From Candidatus Bathyarchaeota archaeon (GTDB lineage: Archaea > Thermoproteota > Bathyarchaeia > 40CM-2-53-6): a stretch of 5,811 bases of DNA. Within the stretch, counting starts at the first letter, position 1; the number at the start of each line of letters is the position of its first letter. This document shows, piece after piece, positions 5,325-5,811 of the stretch. The notes under the pieces are model-generated. The model searched no databases. It saw only the letters and a program-made list of their open reading frames with translations, and was not told where the DNA came from. The position numbers were made by a program, and so were the translations under genes. Location of the stretch: contig VBBH01000010.1 in the NCBI GenBank assembly GCA_005888695.1, positions 1-5,811 on the forward strand, given 5' to 3'.

Positions 5325-5561
5325 ATGCCGAAATACATCGACACTCATCCAATGGGCTCGCTGACCTCCGAACAGTTGAAGCAGTTACAAAAGGCTCCGA
5401 AGGACAAGTTCGGAGTAACTCACCACGACATCTTGTACAATAAGAAAGAGAACCGGGTTTACTGCGTTCTGGATGCGCCAAACAAGGAAGCGGTCGCCAG
5501 TCATCACAAACATGCCGGGATCGAGTGCGAATGGATTCGAGAGATCGAATCAACTAGATAG
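5325..5561 (+). CDS. DUF4242 (SCO4226-like) small protein
   Basis: A 78-residue cytoplasmic protein resembling the DUF4242 family. The start MPKYIDTHPMGSLTSEQL, the middle VTHHDILYNKKENRVYCVLD and the following APNKEAVASHHKHAG match the family pattern, in which members begin MPKY/MPRY and carry a (V)YC(V/L)xxAPN segment followed by a His-rich helix. The family has a ferredoxin-like fold; the Streptomyces member SCO4226 binds nickel. Histidines at 8, 33, 34, 60, 61 and 63 could bind metal here, but nickel binding is only inferred. The frame stays open back to 5226, but the TATA box at 5295-5303 places the true start at ATG 5325, which also matches the family N-terminus. A zinc-ribbon gene follows on the same strand after 68 nt; operon membership is uncertain. 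Confidence 0.82.
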   Translation: MPKYIDTHPMGSLTSEQLKQLQKAPKDKFGVTHHDILYNKKENRVYCVLDAPNKEAVASHHKHAGIECEWIREIESTR

Positions 5562-5629
5562 AACATCAAGACCCGAAACGCTTAGTAATCGTCTAGAGAC
5601 GAACTGAGGATACCCGAGGCTAGAAAAAA

Positions 5630-5811
5630 ATGGTCTACTGTTGGAAGTGTGGCTCTGAATTACAATCTAACGTCAGCTTCTGCGGAAAATGCGGGAGTCC
5701 GGTGCAACCGGCATACGCTTCATCGACCAACGTCACTGGCAATACGGGTCTGGATCAGCTGACCACTAATAGAGATGTTCAGGACCTCTGGTTGCGCAGA
5801 GCTGTCGCATT
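5630..5811 (+). CDS. Zinc-ribbon protein, probable RDD-family membrane protein, 3'-truncated
   Basis: The frame opens at ATG 5630 and runs off the window end (60 codons plus two bases). Residues 3-22 form a double-CxxC zinc ribbon, YCWKCG and FCGKCG, with Cys4, Cys7, Cys18 and Cys21. A short low-complexity linker (about 24-40) rich in Ser, Thr, Asn and Gly comes next, then DVQDLWLRRAVA. That last part closely resembles the start of RDD domains, where LWxR-RxxAxxxD leads into the first membrane helix, so the full protein is likely a zinc-ribbon-RDD membrane protein as found in many archaea. GAGG at 5616-5619 is a weak ribosome binding site. The zinc ribbon is clear; the RDD part is an inference from about ten residues. 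Confidence 0.75.
   Translation, partial: MVYCWKCGSELQSNVSFCGKCGSPVQPAYASSTNVTGNTGLDQLTTNRDVQDLWLRRAVA

Noticed and set aside
5590..5601. Small palindrome CGTCTAGAGACG
   Set aside because: A five-base arm with a two-base centre and no T-tract or promoter context; expected by chance.

Overview
The window looks archaeal and most likely comes from a moderate-GC member of the Thermoproteota (TACK) side, such as Nitrososphaeria, Bathyarchaeia or a relative. The pointers are an Lhr-type helicase of archaeal form, a TATA-like box placed for a leaderless transcript, small one-domain zinc-finger proteins, and a secreted beta-rich protein with N-glycosylation sequons. The phylum is inferred from gene content and style; no 16S or tRNA gene is present.

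Layout: positions 2-2290 (+) carry the C-terminal four fifths or so of an Lhr-type helicase whose 5' part lies outside the window. A hairpin and T-tract follow its stop. Positions 2325-2529 (-) look like a short degraded gene: protein-like sequence split between frames. Positions 2612-3709 (-) encode an intact M29-family metallo-aminopeptidase with all expected metal ligands. Its 5' region (3710-3968) holds a Shine-Dalgarno, a near-perfect palindrome, a TATA-like box and small repeats. Positions 3969-4115 (+) encode a 48-residue C2H2 zinc-finger protein. Positions 4152-4998 (+) encode a membrane-anchored or secreted protein that is split by an apparent +1 shift in a GGGG run near 4430. The next gap is densely structured and holds a 37-residue minus-strand gene (5089-5202) with its own hairpin plus T6 terminator. 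Positions 5325-5561 (+) encode a DUF4242 (SCO4226-like) small protein with a TATA box centred 26 nt before its ATG. Positions 5630-5811 (+) begin a zinc-ribbon protein that is cut off as an RDD-like membrane domain seems to start.

The genes do not form an obvious pathway. Lhr acts in DNA repair or RNA metabolism, M29 in peptide turnover, and the rest are small metal-binding or envelope proteins. No CRISPR array, transposon, integrase, toxin-antitoxin pair or defence island is visible, and I do not see a convincing new multi-gene system. The more interesting material is the small unrecognised gene with its terminator, the two broken genes, and the palindromic intergenic DNA.
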